From Alkalimonas sp. (GTDB lineage Bacteria; Pseudomonadota; Gammaproteobacteria; Enterobacterales; Alteromonadaceae), in the NCBI GenBank assembly GCA_007117525.1, contig SKGJ01000391.1, forward strand, positions 1-5,768: 5,768 nt of DNA. Reading direction: 5' to 3'. A program made the position numbers and the translations under genes. Under the pieces are notes generated by a model that was not told where the DNA came from, did not search any database, and saw only the letters and a program-made list of their open reading frames with translations. Every line of letters begins with the position of its first letter. Position 1 is the stretch's first letter. Positions 1-5,768 of the stretch are shown here, piece after piece.

Positions 1-12
1 ATTATCATTTGC
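1..12. promoter_or_regulatory. Partial Fur box and probable -10 of the first receptor gene
   Basis: The first bases, ATTATCATTTGC, match the right-hand part of the 19-bp Fur consensus GATAATGATAATCATTATC at 9 of the 12 aligned positions. The left half would lie before the window. TATCAT at 3-8 is one mismatch from a sigma-70 -10 hexamer and is the same hexamer found inside the Fur-like site upstream of the second receptor (2295-2300). If it is the -10, the transcript starts near 15, the leader is about 70 nt, and the -35 is outside the window. Iron-repressed control is inferred from this match and from the receptor it precedes. Confidence 0.55.
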
Positions 13-41
13 AATTAAGATCCGCCCCAACAAAAACAAGG

Positions 42-59
42 GCAGTGCCACTGCACTGC
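42..59 (+). other. Small stem-loop in the first receptor leader
   Basis: GCAGTG (42-47) and CACTGC (54-59) form a perfect 6-bp inverted repeat with a 6-nt loop. A second CACTGC copy at 49-54 could pair alternatively, but only with a 1-nt loop. The element lies about 16 nt before the AGGGG ribosome binding site, within the probable 5' untranslated region. It has no U-tract, so it is not a terminator. Any role in translation or mRNA stability is speculative. Confidence 0.3.
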
Positions 60-86
60 GCGCTATGATGATGTTAGGGGAATCGG

Positions 87-2180
87 ATGTCGTTACGCAA
101 TCGTTTTACATTGAATCAAGTGGCCATGGCTTTGGTGGCGGCGAGCATGCCTTTAAGCAGTATCGCTGGTGAATTGGCGGTTGCCGGCGATGGCGATGAT
201 GGCGCTCAACACGGCCTGAGCCCACGGATTGAAGTGATCCGGGTTCGGGGTGATCAGCTCAGCCATGCCCATGTTGAAACCGGTACGGTTCATTTAATTA
301 ATTTTGAACAAATCGAGGCCATTCAGCCTTTGTCGACCGAGGATGTGTTGCGCCGGGTACCGGGTGTTAATATCAAAGGGGAGGAAGAAACCTCCATTGT
401 CGCCAACTTGGGTTTGCGTGGTTTGTCGGCCAGTGAAGCCAAATCATTGGTGTTGGAAGATGGTGTGCCGGTAGCTCCCGGCCTCTTTATCGGCAACGAT
501 CGCTACTTCAACCCGCGCATTCAGCGGATGGACGGCATTGAAATCTTAAAAGGCTCTGCCTCACTGCGCTATGGCCCTTCCACCATCGGTGGCGTGGTCA
601 ACTACATCACTAAAACACCGGATGACGGGGTGCAGCTGTCTGGCCGGCTGGGCTCTTTCAACCTGCGTGAAGTAGGGATTGAAGCCGGTGGTAAAAACAA
701 CAGCGGCGATGCCTACGCCGGTGTGGTGGCCAGTCATGCTCAAAGCGACGGCTTTATGGACAAAGGCTACGAGATGAGCGATGTGATGGTGAAAGCCGGC
801 ACAGCCATTGGCGATAACCAGCGCATTGGCATGAAGTTCTCATACCATGAAAACGAAGCCAATATTTCCTACCGCGGATTGCTGCTGAACGATTACCTGG
901 CCGGAGAACGCTACAATCCGGCACCGGATGACTGGTACCTGACCGATCGCAAAGCCTTTGATGTCAACCACCAGTGGACCATCAATGACAGCGCTACTTT
1001 AAAGACGCTGGTCTATTGGAGCGATGTCACCCGGGATTACTGGCGCTATGGCGTCGATACGGCGGCCTCGAATGAAGCGGGTCGCTGGGTGTATACCGAT
1101 GATTTAACCGGTAATAACCGCAGCTGGGAGCGCTTTGGCGTTGAAACGCGTTTGAGCCTGGCTCATACCCTGGGCGATAGGAATGCCGATACCGAGTTTG
1201 GCTTACGACTGATGCAGGAAGAGTCCAACGATACCCGTGTTCGTGCGACACGTGAGCAAGACCGGACGGGGATCAACGATCGTCATATTGTGGACTCTGC
1301 GACCAGCGTGGCGGGCTACCTGCAAAGCCGGATCGAACTGAGCGACAACCTGGCGGTGACACCGGGTATTCGGGTTGAGTCCTATACCCAGGAGCGTGAG
1401 GTGCTGACCAACAACAATGCGTCGGCGAAAACCAGCAACACCGAGTTGTTGCCGGGGGTGGGGGCAACCTATGAGCTAACCTCATCGGTGCAGCTGTACG
1501 GTGGTGTCTACCGCGCTTTCTCGCCAGCTTCCAATGGGGTCGCGCTGGATGGCTTGAAAGATCAAAACCTGGACGGTGAGCGCTCCACCAACTATGAAGT
1601 GGGTATTCGGGGCAGCCAGGGTTCGCTGGCGTTTGAAGTTGCGGCTTTTGCCATGGACTTCAGCAATCAGGTGGTGACAGGCAATACCGATCCGAACCTG
1701 TCGCAGTCCAATGCGGGGAAAACCGAGCACAAAGGCATGGAGTTTGCACTGGCTTATGATTTCGGGGCAGGTTTTAGCCTGGACACCAATGCCACCTGGA
1801 TCCCAACGTCGAAATTCAAAACAGGGGATCACCAGGGCAATCGTCTGCCCTATGCCCCGAAGTTGATGGCCAACCTGGGCCTGAACTACAGTGCAGATCA
1901 GCTGAAAGTGGCTTTGACAGCACACCACCGCGGTGAGCAATACGGCGACCCGAGCAATCAGGCTGAGTTGCCGACTGATGCTGCCGGCGGCATCTGGGGC
2001 GGCTTGCTGCCAGCCTATACCGTGTTGGATCTGACGGCGCAGTACAGTGTCTCCAGCGAGTTTACCCTGTTTGGTGCGGTGAAAAACCTGACCGACAAGC
2101 AGTACATTGCCGGCTTGCGTCAGGGCATCTATGTAGGGCCGGAGCGCTCCTTCGAACTGGGTTTCCGCTACCGCTTCTAA
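87..2180 (+). CDS. FecA-like TonB-dependent outer-membrane receptor, no signalling domain
   Basis: A 697-residue outer-membrane receptor that probably imports a ferric chelate using TonB-ExbBD energy. Residues 1-27 form a Sec signal peptide (likely cut after S-I-A27). A short acidic Asp/Gly linker (about 33-43) follows, then a TonB box, IEVIRV at 48-53. The plug runs to about residue 176 and contains LEDGVPVAP and LRYGPSTIGGVVNYITK (160-176), close to the wording of ferric-dicitrate FecA-family plugs. The rest is a beta-barrel ending in FRYRF, with the C-terminal Phe used for BAM insertion. The TonB box follows the signal peptide almost directly, so the STN domain of true FecA is absent and FecIR-type signalling is not expected. 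An in-frame TAG at 75-77 makes ATG 87 the first possible ATG. AGGGG (76-80) sits 6 nt before it. Substrate is unknown: ferric citrate or a siderophore is possible, and family membership alone does not decide. Confidence 0.93.
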   Translation: MSLRNRFTLNQVAMALVAASMPLSSIAGELAVAGDGDDGAQHGLSPRIEVIRVRGDQLSHAHVETGTVHLINFEQIEAIQPLSTEDVLRRVPGVNIKGEEETSIVANLGLRGLSASEAKSLVLEDGVPVAPGLFIGNDRYFNPRIQRMDGIEILKGSASLRYGPSTIGGVVNYITKTPDDGVQLSGRLGSFNLREVGIEAGGKNNSGDAYAGVVASHAQSDGFMDKGYEMSDVMVKAGTAIGDNQRIGMKFSYHENEANISYRGLLLNDYLAGERYNPAPDDWYLTDRKAFDVNHQWTINDSATLKTLVYWSDVTRDYWRYGVDTAASNEAGRWVYTDDLTGNNRSWERFGVETRLSLAHTLGDRNADTEFGLRLMQEESNDTRVRATREQDRTGINDRHIVDSATSVAGYLQSRIELSDNLAVTPGIRVESYTQEREVLTNNNASAKTSNTELLPGVGATYELTSSVQLYGGVYRAFSPASNGVALDGLKDQNLDGERSTNYEVGIRGSQGSLAFEVAAFAMDFSNQVVTGNTDPNLSQSNAGKTEHKGMEFALAYDFGAGFSLDTNATWIPTSKFKTGDHQGNRLPYAPKLMANLGLNYSADQLKVALTAHHRGEQYGDPSNQAELPTDAAGGIWGGLLPAYTVLDLTAQYSVSSEFTLFGAVKNLTDKQYIAGLRQGIYVGPERSFELGFRYRF

Positions 2181-2199
2181 TTCAGCATGCATTGCACAG

Positions 2200-2225
2200 A
2201 GCCCGGCTTGATGCCGGGCTTTTTT
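2200..2225 (+). terminator. Rho-independent terminator after the first receptor
   Basis: AGCCCGGC (2200-2207) pairs perfectly with GCCGGGCT (2213-2220) around the 5-nt loop TTGAT, and a run of six T (2220-2225) follows. It starts 20 nt after the stop codon. No A-tract precedes the stem, so it should act only on + strand transcription. It separates the first receptor from the downstream operon. Confidence 0.92.
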
Positions 2226-2248
2226 AGTGCACGAGCTTGCATGCAAAT

Positions 2249-2267
2249 AAAAATAATTATCACTATT
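2249..2267. promoter_or_regulatory. Fur-like box upstream of the second receptor promoter
   Basis: The 19-mer starting AAAAATAATTATCACTATT matches GATAATGATAATCATTATC at 13 of 19 positions and lies in an AT-rich patch. It ends 4 bp before the proposed -35 hexamer (2272-2277). With the better-centred site at 2286-2304 it would let two Fur dimers flank the -35. Identification rests on the consensus match and on context. Confidence 0.55.
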
Positions 2268-2271
2268 CTTC

Positions 2272-2300
2272 TTGATCTCATTAATGGGAATGATTATCAT
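2272..2300 (+). promoter_or_regulatory. Sigma-70-like promoter of the second receptor operon
   Basis: TTGATC (2272-2277, 4 of 6 to TTGACA) and TATCAT (2295-2300, 5 of 6 to TATAAT) are separated by an ideal 17 bp. Transcription would begin near 2307, giving a leader of about 50 nt before ATG 2358. The -10 lies inside a Fur-like palindrome, which is the expected geometry for iron repression. It should drive the receptor and the genes behind it. Confidence 0.6.
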
Positions 2301-2304
2301 TTCG
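2286..2304. promoter_or_regulatory. Fur box overlapping the -10 of the second receptor operon
   Basis: This segment matches the 19-bp Fur consensus at 13 of 19 positions. Its core, AATGATTATCATT (2289-2301), is a perfect 6-1-6 inverted repeat, AATGAT-T-ATCATT. It covers the proposed -10 hexamer, so bound Fur would block RNA polymerase when iron is plentiful. The receptor directly downstream belongs to a family commonly controlled by Fur. Confidence 0.75.
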
Positions 2305-2315
2305 TCGCGCTTTTC

Positions 2316-2335
2316 GGTGTCCCTGCTTTGACACC
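2316..2335 (+). other. Small stem-loop in the second receptor leader
   Basis: GGTGTC (2316-2321) and GACACC (2330-2335) form a perfect 6-bp stem with an 8-nt loop. It lies just after the predicted transcription start and 11 nt before the AGGAG ribosome binding site (2347-2351). There is no U-tract. It could affect mRNA stability or small-RNA access, but no function is shown by the sequence. Confidence 0.3.
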
Positions 2336-2357
2336 ATCACAATAACAGGAGAGACGA

Positions 2358-4475
2358 ATGAACCCCTTCCACCGCAGCCTGCTTGCTGCCTTTGTTGTTT
2401 CTGCCTTACCTGCTGCACAGGCTGGCGCTTTGCTGGATCAGACCGCCGATATTGAAACCATCGTCGTCACTGCGGCAGGCTTTGAGCAGTTGCTGATTGA
2501 AGCCCCGGCCAGCATCAGTGTCATTACCCGCGATGAGCTGGAGCGCAAGCGCTTTACCAACATCGCTGAAGCACTGGCGGATGTTGAAGGCGTTGATATT
2601 GGCCAAAGCGTGGATAAAACCGGCGGCCTTAGTATCAGCATTCGCGGTATGCCCAGCAGCTATACCCTGATACTGATTGATGGTCGCCGCCAGAATGCGG
2701 CTGGCAATGTGACCCCCAATGGTTTTGGTGGGACCTCCACCAGCTTTATGCCGCCACTGGCGGCCATCGAGCGGATTGAGGTGATTCGTGGCCCGATGTC
2801 GACGCTCTATGGATCGGATGCCATGGGCGGTGTGGTGAATATCATTACCCGCAAGGTCGGCGATAGCTGGGCTGGCGCCGCTTCCATCAACACCACAGTG
2901 CAGCAGCACAGCCAGTTTGGCAATGGTCATGGCCTGAACTTTTACCTCAATGGGCCAGTGCTGCAAGAGCAGCTGGGCCTGGTGCTGCGGGGCAGCGCGG
3001 TTAAACGCGAAGCAGCCAGCATTCGTTACAGCGATAGCGAAGGCGAGGAAGTGGTGCCCTGGATGGGGGCAAACCCGGTGAAAGCGGAGATTTACAACCT
3101 GGGTGGTCGGCTGAATTGGCAGTTGAACGCTGATCAGTTGCTGAGTTTTGATCAAGACCATGTCTGGCAAACCTACGACAACAGCCAGGGCCAACTGGGT
3201 ACTCTGGGCCCGGCCGGGTACGAACCTGAGCAAAAGTACAACCGCCAGCAAAGCACTCTGGCCTATCAGGGACGCTTTGACGTCGGGGTGCTGGATGCCA
3301 GCCTGATGCGCAATCAAACTGAAACCCTGGGCCGGATTATTCCTCCAGGCATTGCTGGAGCCGGGGAAGCCCGGGTGCTGGAGTCCGACAACAAGATTGC
3401 CGATTTGAAGTGGGTCACCACTCTGGGGGACCATCAGCTGTCGGTTGGCGGCCAGTGGTGGCAAGCTGAAATGATCGACGGTGTGGCCCCTGTCGCCTTT
3501 AAGCAGCGAATGCGTTCGGTATTTGCGGAAGACAGCTGGCGCTTGCACGATGATGTGACCCTGACCATGGGGGGGCGTTATGACCATCACGATGCTTTTG
3601 GCAGCCAGTTCAGTCCCAGGCTCTATGGGGTATGGAACCCAATTGAACGCTGGACCTTGAAGGGGGGCGTCAGTCAGGGGTACAAAACTCCCAGCGTGGA
3701 ACAGCTGACCGATGGCATTTATGGTTTTGGTGCTCAGGGTCGTTTACCCTTTGTCGGCAACCCCAACCTAAAGCCAGAGCGCAGCACCACCACCGAGCTG
3801 AGTCTGTTTTATGTCGCCGATCATGGTTTTACTGCCAGTGCTGGGGTTTTCGTGAATCGCTTTACCGACAAACTGGCGCGTGGTACGCCTCGGCCCAACT
3901 GCACTTTCCCTGGCAATGAAGGGGTGACCGGCTGTGTGGATGTTGGCTTTTGGCCGGATATCGCAGAGTTTTCGCAAATGGTGAATGTGGATAAAGCAGA
4001 AACCCGGGGTGTTGAAGCGTCCGTTCGTTTACCGCTGATGGAGCAACTGTCCTGGCTTATCAATTACACCTACACCGAAAGTGAGCAAAAAAGCGGTGTT
4101 GGTCAAGGCTTGCCACTGACCAATACGCCAAAACACATGCTCAACAGCAACCTGCGTTGGCAGCTGGGCGAGCAGGCCAGCGTCTGGCTGTCAACCGAGT
4201 ACCGTTCCAGCCGCTATCGTGGCGCCGGTGTGGCTTTTGATGCTCTGGGCGATTTTAAAGCCTACACCTTGAGTCATCTGGGAGCCAGCTACCGCTTGTC
4301 AGAGGCGCTGACTCTGAATGCGATGGTGTACAACCTGCTGGATAAAGACTTCCTGCAATACACCCCTTATGCCAACCCAACGGCAGCAGATCCGAACAAC
4401 CTCAGTTACAGCAATTTGTACCCGATCAACCAGGAAGGGCGGCGCTTCTGGCTGTCGGTCAACGTTGAATTTTAA
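2358..4475 (+). CDS. CirA/FepA/IrgA-type TonB-dependent siderophore receptor
   Basis: A 705-residue outer-membrane receptor, probably for a ferric catecholate siderophore or its breakdown products. The signal peptide is residues 1-22 (A-Q-A cleavage site). The TonB box is IETIVVTAAG at 32-41. The plug (about 43-166) holds APASISVITRDEL, ISIRGMPSSYTLILIDGRRQN and IERIEVIRGPMSTLYGSDAMGGVVNIITRK (ending at 166 and given here in spaced parts: IERIEVIRGPMS, then TLYGSDAMGG, then VVNIITRK), all typical of CirA, FepA and IrgA relatives. The barrel includes the common NPNLKPERS motif and ends in Phe. The only two cysteines, C515 and C526, sit close together in a probable surface loop and may form a disulphide. 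ATG 2358 has AGGAG (2347-2351) 6 nt upstream. Its stop is 9 nt before the next gene, so it probably heads an operon. The exact ligand cannot be assigned; colicin-receptor use is possible in this family. Confidence 0.93.
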   Translation: MNPFHRSLLAAFVVSALPAAQAGALLDQTADIETIVVTAAGFEQLLIEAPASISVITRDELERKRFTNIAEALADVEGVDIGQSVDKTGGLSISIRGMPSSYTLILIDGRRQNAAGNVTPNGFGGTSTSFMPPLAAIERIEVIRGPMSTLYGSDAMGGVVNIITRKVGDSWAGAASINTTVQQHSQFGNGHGLNFYLNGPVLQEQLGLVLRGSAVKREAASIRYSDSEGEEVVPWMGANPVKAEIYNLGGRLNWQLNADQLLSFDQDHVWQTYDNSQGQLGTLGPAGYEPEQKYNRQQSTLAYQGRFDVGVLDASLMRNQTETLGRIIPPGIAGAGEARVLESDNKIADLKWVTTLGDHQLSVGGQWWQAEMIDGVAPVAFKQRMRSVFAEDSWRLHDDVTLTMGGRYDHHDAFGSQFSPRLYGVWNPIERWTLKGGVSQGYKTPSVEQLTDGIYGFGAQGRLPFVGNPNLKPERSTTTELSLFYVADHGFTASAGVFVNRFTDKLARGTPRPNCTFPGNEGVTGCVDVGFWPDIAEFSQMVNVDKAETRGVEASVRLPLMEQLSWLINYTYTESEQKSGVGQGLPLTNTPKHMLNSNLRWQLGEQASVWLSTEYRSSRYRGAGVAFDALGDFKAYTLSHLGASYRLSEALTLNAMVYNLLDKDFLQYTPYANPTAADPNNLSYSNLYPINQEGRRFWLSVNVEF

Positions 4476-4484
4476 GGCCAGCCG

Positions 4485-5105
4485 ATGAAAGTCAGCCCTG
4501 TCACCATTCAGCGTCTGATGCGGGCGCTGCACACCTACAGCGCGATGTGGGTGCTGCTGTTGTTGCTGTTTTTCTCCATCACCGGCATCACCCTGAATCA
4601 TCCGGGCTGGCAAAGCCAGTGGGGCAGCTATCAGCAGCTGCAACTGCTGAGTCTACCGCCAGAGCTGGATTGGCCTGAACTGCCGCCCGAGCCGGAGCAA
4701 CAGCACTGGTATGCCCAAGAACTGCGGCTTTGGCTGGTGCAGCAGGGCGTGCGAGCGACGGAGTGGCGCTACCAGTTCGATGCCGAGGACGAGCTGCTGG
4801 AGCTGGAGTTCAAGCGGCCGGCCGGCTATGCCATGGCGGTGCTGGAGTTTGGCAGTGGTGAACTGGAGCTGGAGCAGGTTTTTGCCGGTTATCTGGCACT
4901 GGCCAACGATTTGCACAAAGGGCGGGATGCCGGTTTTGTCTGGTCGTTGTTGATCGATCTGACGGCCATCTGCTGTCTGCTGTTTGCGCTGAGCGGCTTT
5001 TACCTGCTGCTGAAATCGCAGTCGATGCGAGCCATTGGCAATACCCTGGCCCTGGTTGGCGGTATGGCCGCAATTTTAATCTATCTGATTTCTTTTCACA
5101 CCTAA
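4485..5105 (+). CDS. PepSY-associated transmembrane protein, possible metal reductase component
   Basis: A 206-residue inner-membrane protein of the short PepSY-TM type. TM1 is about 17-37 and runs into the family motif TGITLNHP (33-40). A periplasmic segment (about 41-149) contains a PepSY-like half domain with RPAGYAMAVLEFGSGELE at 111-128, and NDLHKG (141-146) leads into TM2 (about 151-176). TM3 is about 187-203. The cytoplasmic TM2-TM3 link carries K177 and R182, which fits positive-inside topology. H39 and H144 both fall at the periplasmic membrane face and H16 at the inner end of TM1, so they are candidate heme or metal ligands. C163-C164 lie inside TM2. Larger PepSY-TM proteins such as FoxB and FpvG act in siderophore-iron reduction. 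Extending that role here is inference, since this protein is much shorter. It starts 9 nt after the receptor, with TAAGG (4473-4477) as overlapping stop and ribosome binding site. M12 (ATG 4518) is a weaker alternative start. Confidence 0.85.
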   Translation: MKVSPVTIQRLMRALHTYSAMWVLLLLLFFSITGITLNHPGWQSQWGSYQQLQLLSLPPELDWPELPPEPEQQHWYAQELRLWLVQQGVRATEWRYQFDAEDELLELEFKRPAGYAMAVLEFGSGELELEQVFAGYLALANDLHKGRDAGFVWSLLIDLTAICCLLFALSGFYLLLKSQSMRAIGNTLALVGGMAAILIYLISFHT

Positions 5106-5107
5106 TG

Positions 5108-5112
5108 AAGGA
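5108..5112 (+). promoter_or_regulatory. Ribosome binding site that decides the DUF2271 gene start
   Basis: AAGGA at 5108-5112 is 7 nt before ATG 5120. The earlier in-frame ATG at 5105, which overlaps the preceding stop as TAATG, has only pyrimidine-rich sequence upstream and would place this AAGGA inside the coding region. ATG 5120 is therefore favoured, although translational coupling through TAATG cannot be excluded. Confidence 0.7.
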
Positions 5113-5119
5113 CCTTGCA

Positions 5120-5617
5120 ATGCACACAAAAGGCGTAATCGTGGTGTTTTTGCTGAGCCTGTTGCTGATGGCACCGGCTGCAAAAGCACAACAACTGACC
5201 ATTTCACTGGAGTTGCCGGTGATAGAAACCGCCCAGTACTACCGACCCTATGTGGCGGTTTGGGTGGAAGATGAAACCCAGCAATCGGTGCGGCTGATTG
5301 CGCTGTGGCGTAAAGAGCCGGATTGGCTGAAAGACATCCGCCGTTTCTGGCGCAAAATCGGCCGTAGCGAAACCGAACTGGTCGATGCCCGCACCGGTGC
5401 GACCCGCACACCAGGCCGTTACCAGCTGAGCTGGGATGGGTTGGATGATGCCGGTAAGCCGGTTCCTGCCGGTGAATACACCCTCTTTGTGGAGGCGTCA
5501 CGCGAGCAAGGCGGACGGAGCCTGCAACGCCAGAGTTTTCAATGGGGTGGCCCGGCTCAGCAGTTCAATCAACCAGCCATGCCAGAGCTTGGCGAATTAA
5601 AAATTACTCTTAACTAA
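5120..5617 (+). CDS. DUF2271 family exported protein
   Basis: A 165-residue protein, probably periplasmic, resembling the DUF2271 (PF10029) family, whose function I do not know to be established. Residues 1-23 form a clear signal peptide: K4, a long Val/Leu core, and an A-K-A23 cleavage site. The recognisable family segments are RPYVAVWVED (42-51), LWRKEPDWLKDIRRFWR (62-78), DARTGATRTPGRYQLSWDG (89-107) and GKPVPAGEYTLFVEASRE (112-129). The last two look like the beta-sandwich (FlgD/Ig-like) wording W-D-G-x-D-x-x-G-x-x-V-P-x-G-x-Y. There are no cysteines. It begins 14 nt after the PepSY gene stop and ends 13 nt before the next start, so it is almost certainly co-transcribed. Starting at ATG 5105 would add five residues (170 aa). 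A receptor-linked role in periplasmic metal or cofactor handling is inferred from context only. Confidence 0.85.
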   Translation: MHTKGVIVVFLLSLLLMAPAAKAQQLTISLELPVIETAQYYRPYVAVWVEDETQQSVRLIALWRKEPDWLKDIRRFWRKIGRSETELVDARTGATRTPGRYQLSWDGLDDAGKPVPAGEYTLFVEASREQGGRSLQRQSFQWGGPAQQFNQPAMPELGELKITLN

Positions 5618-5630
5618 AGGATCATCACGC

Positions 5631-5768
5631 ATGAAAAACATGATTACCGCAATCTTACTGGCGCTTTGCAGCAGCGCCGCCTCTGCCCACACCCTGTGGG
5701 TTGTACCCAGCCACTTTGTGCTGTCCTCGGAGGACAGCTGGATCTCAGTGGATGTCTCGGCTGCCAAC
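5631..5768 (+). CDS. DUF4198 family exported protein, 3' end beyond the window
   Basis: Only the first 46 codons are present, and the reading frame is open at the window edge. Residues 1-19 are a signal peptide (K2, hydrophobic core, A-S-A19 cleavage site). The mature protein would begin HTLWVVPSHFVLSSEDSW, which closely resembles the AHxLWLxPS start of DUF4198 (PF10670) proteins, a family related to NikM-like periplasmic domains of metal transporters. Predicted cleavage leaves His as the first mature residue, and H28 follows closely; both are possible metal ligands. AAGGA (5617-5621) lies 9 nt before ATG 5631 and overlaps the last base of the previous stop codon. It is probably the fourth gene of the receptor operon. 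Family assignment rests on a short N-terminal stretch. Confidence 0.75.
   Translation, partial: MKNMITAILLALCSSAASAHTLWVVPSHFVLSSEDSWISVDVSAAN

Noticed and set aside
65..172. 35-codon + strand open frame starting at the ATG triplet run 65-73 and overlapping the first receptor start.
   Set aside because: No ribosome binding site, out of frame with the receptor, no recognisable protein. It could act as a leader peptide but nothing supports that.
1482..2300. Long open frame on the - strand opposite the 3' half of the first receptor and the intergenic region (272 codons).
   Set aside because: It lies opposite a well-supported receptor gene and crosses its terminator. Its start falls inside the Fur-like site, and the protein shows no recognisable motif.
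2181..2357. Riboswitch or small RNA gene in the intergenic region.
   Set aside because: The 177 bp are accounted for by a terminator, promoter, two Fur-like sites and a short leader. No known riboswitch core is visible.
2406..3590. 394-codon open frame on the - strand opposite the second receptor.
   Set aside because: Wholly antisense to a clear receptor gene. Its His/Gln/Ala-rich composition is what the complement of that gene gives, and no domain is recognisable.
87..4475. The two receptors as a recent tandem duplication.
   Set aside because: Their plug motifs, TonB boxes and barrel sequences differ clearly and fit separate FecA-like and CirA/FepA-like groups. They are distant paralogues, not a recent copy.
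4711..4953. Overlapping + strand open frame of 80 codons inside the PepSY-type gene.
   Set aside because: Trp/Ser/Arg-rich out-of-frame reading of a CTG/GAG-rich segment, with no family resemblance.
5105..5119. Earlier ATG for the DUF2271 gene, overlapping the previous stop as TAATG.
   Set aside because: No Shine-Dalgarno upstream, whereas AAGGA is ideally spaced for ATG 5120 and the shorter form gives a cleaner signal peptide. Coupled initiation remains possible.

Overview
The window looks like chromosomal DNA from a Gram-negative gammaproteobacterium. The support is two TonB-dependent outer-membrane receptors with Sec signal peptides and a C-terminal Phe, E. coli-like Fur-box and sigma-70 promoter sequences, AGGAG-type ribosome binding sites, and moderate to slightly high GC. 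Genus cannot be read from the sequence. All genes lie on the + strand. There are no RNA genes, insertion sequences, CRISPR arrays or integrase-type genes, and no gene-free stretch longer than about 180 bases.

Layout. Positions 1-86 are the leader of the first receptor, and the window opens inside a probable Fur box. Positions 87-2180 encode a FecA-like TonB-dependent receptor without the N-terminal signalling domain. It is followed by a strong rho-independent terminator (2200-2225), so it is probably transcribed alone. Positions 2226-2357 hold a second control region: a sigma-70-like promoter (TTGATC, 17 nt, TATCAT) with one Fur-like site just upstream of the -35 and another over the -10. A second receptor of the CirA/FepA/IrgA catecholate-siderophore type follows at 2358-4475. 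Three tightly spaced genes come after it: a PepSY-associated transmembrane protein (4485-5105), a DUF2271 periplasmic protein (5120-5617), and the start of a DUF4198 protein (5631 to the window edge, truncated there).

How the parts may work together. The two receptors are probably induced by iron starvation through Fur and take up ferric chelates at the outer membrane. The second receptor appears to be the first gene of an operon that also encodes an inner-membrane PepSY-type protein and two exported proteins. Some PepSY-TM proteins (FoxB, FpvG) are established or proposed siderophore-iron reductases, so a reasonable but unproven reading is a periplasmic module that releases or reduces iron, or another metal, delivered by the receptor. 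DUF2271 and DUF4198 have no established function that I know of. This cassette is the least understood and most interesting part of the window. The rest is a conventional iron-acquisition locus.
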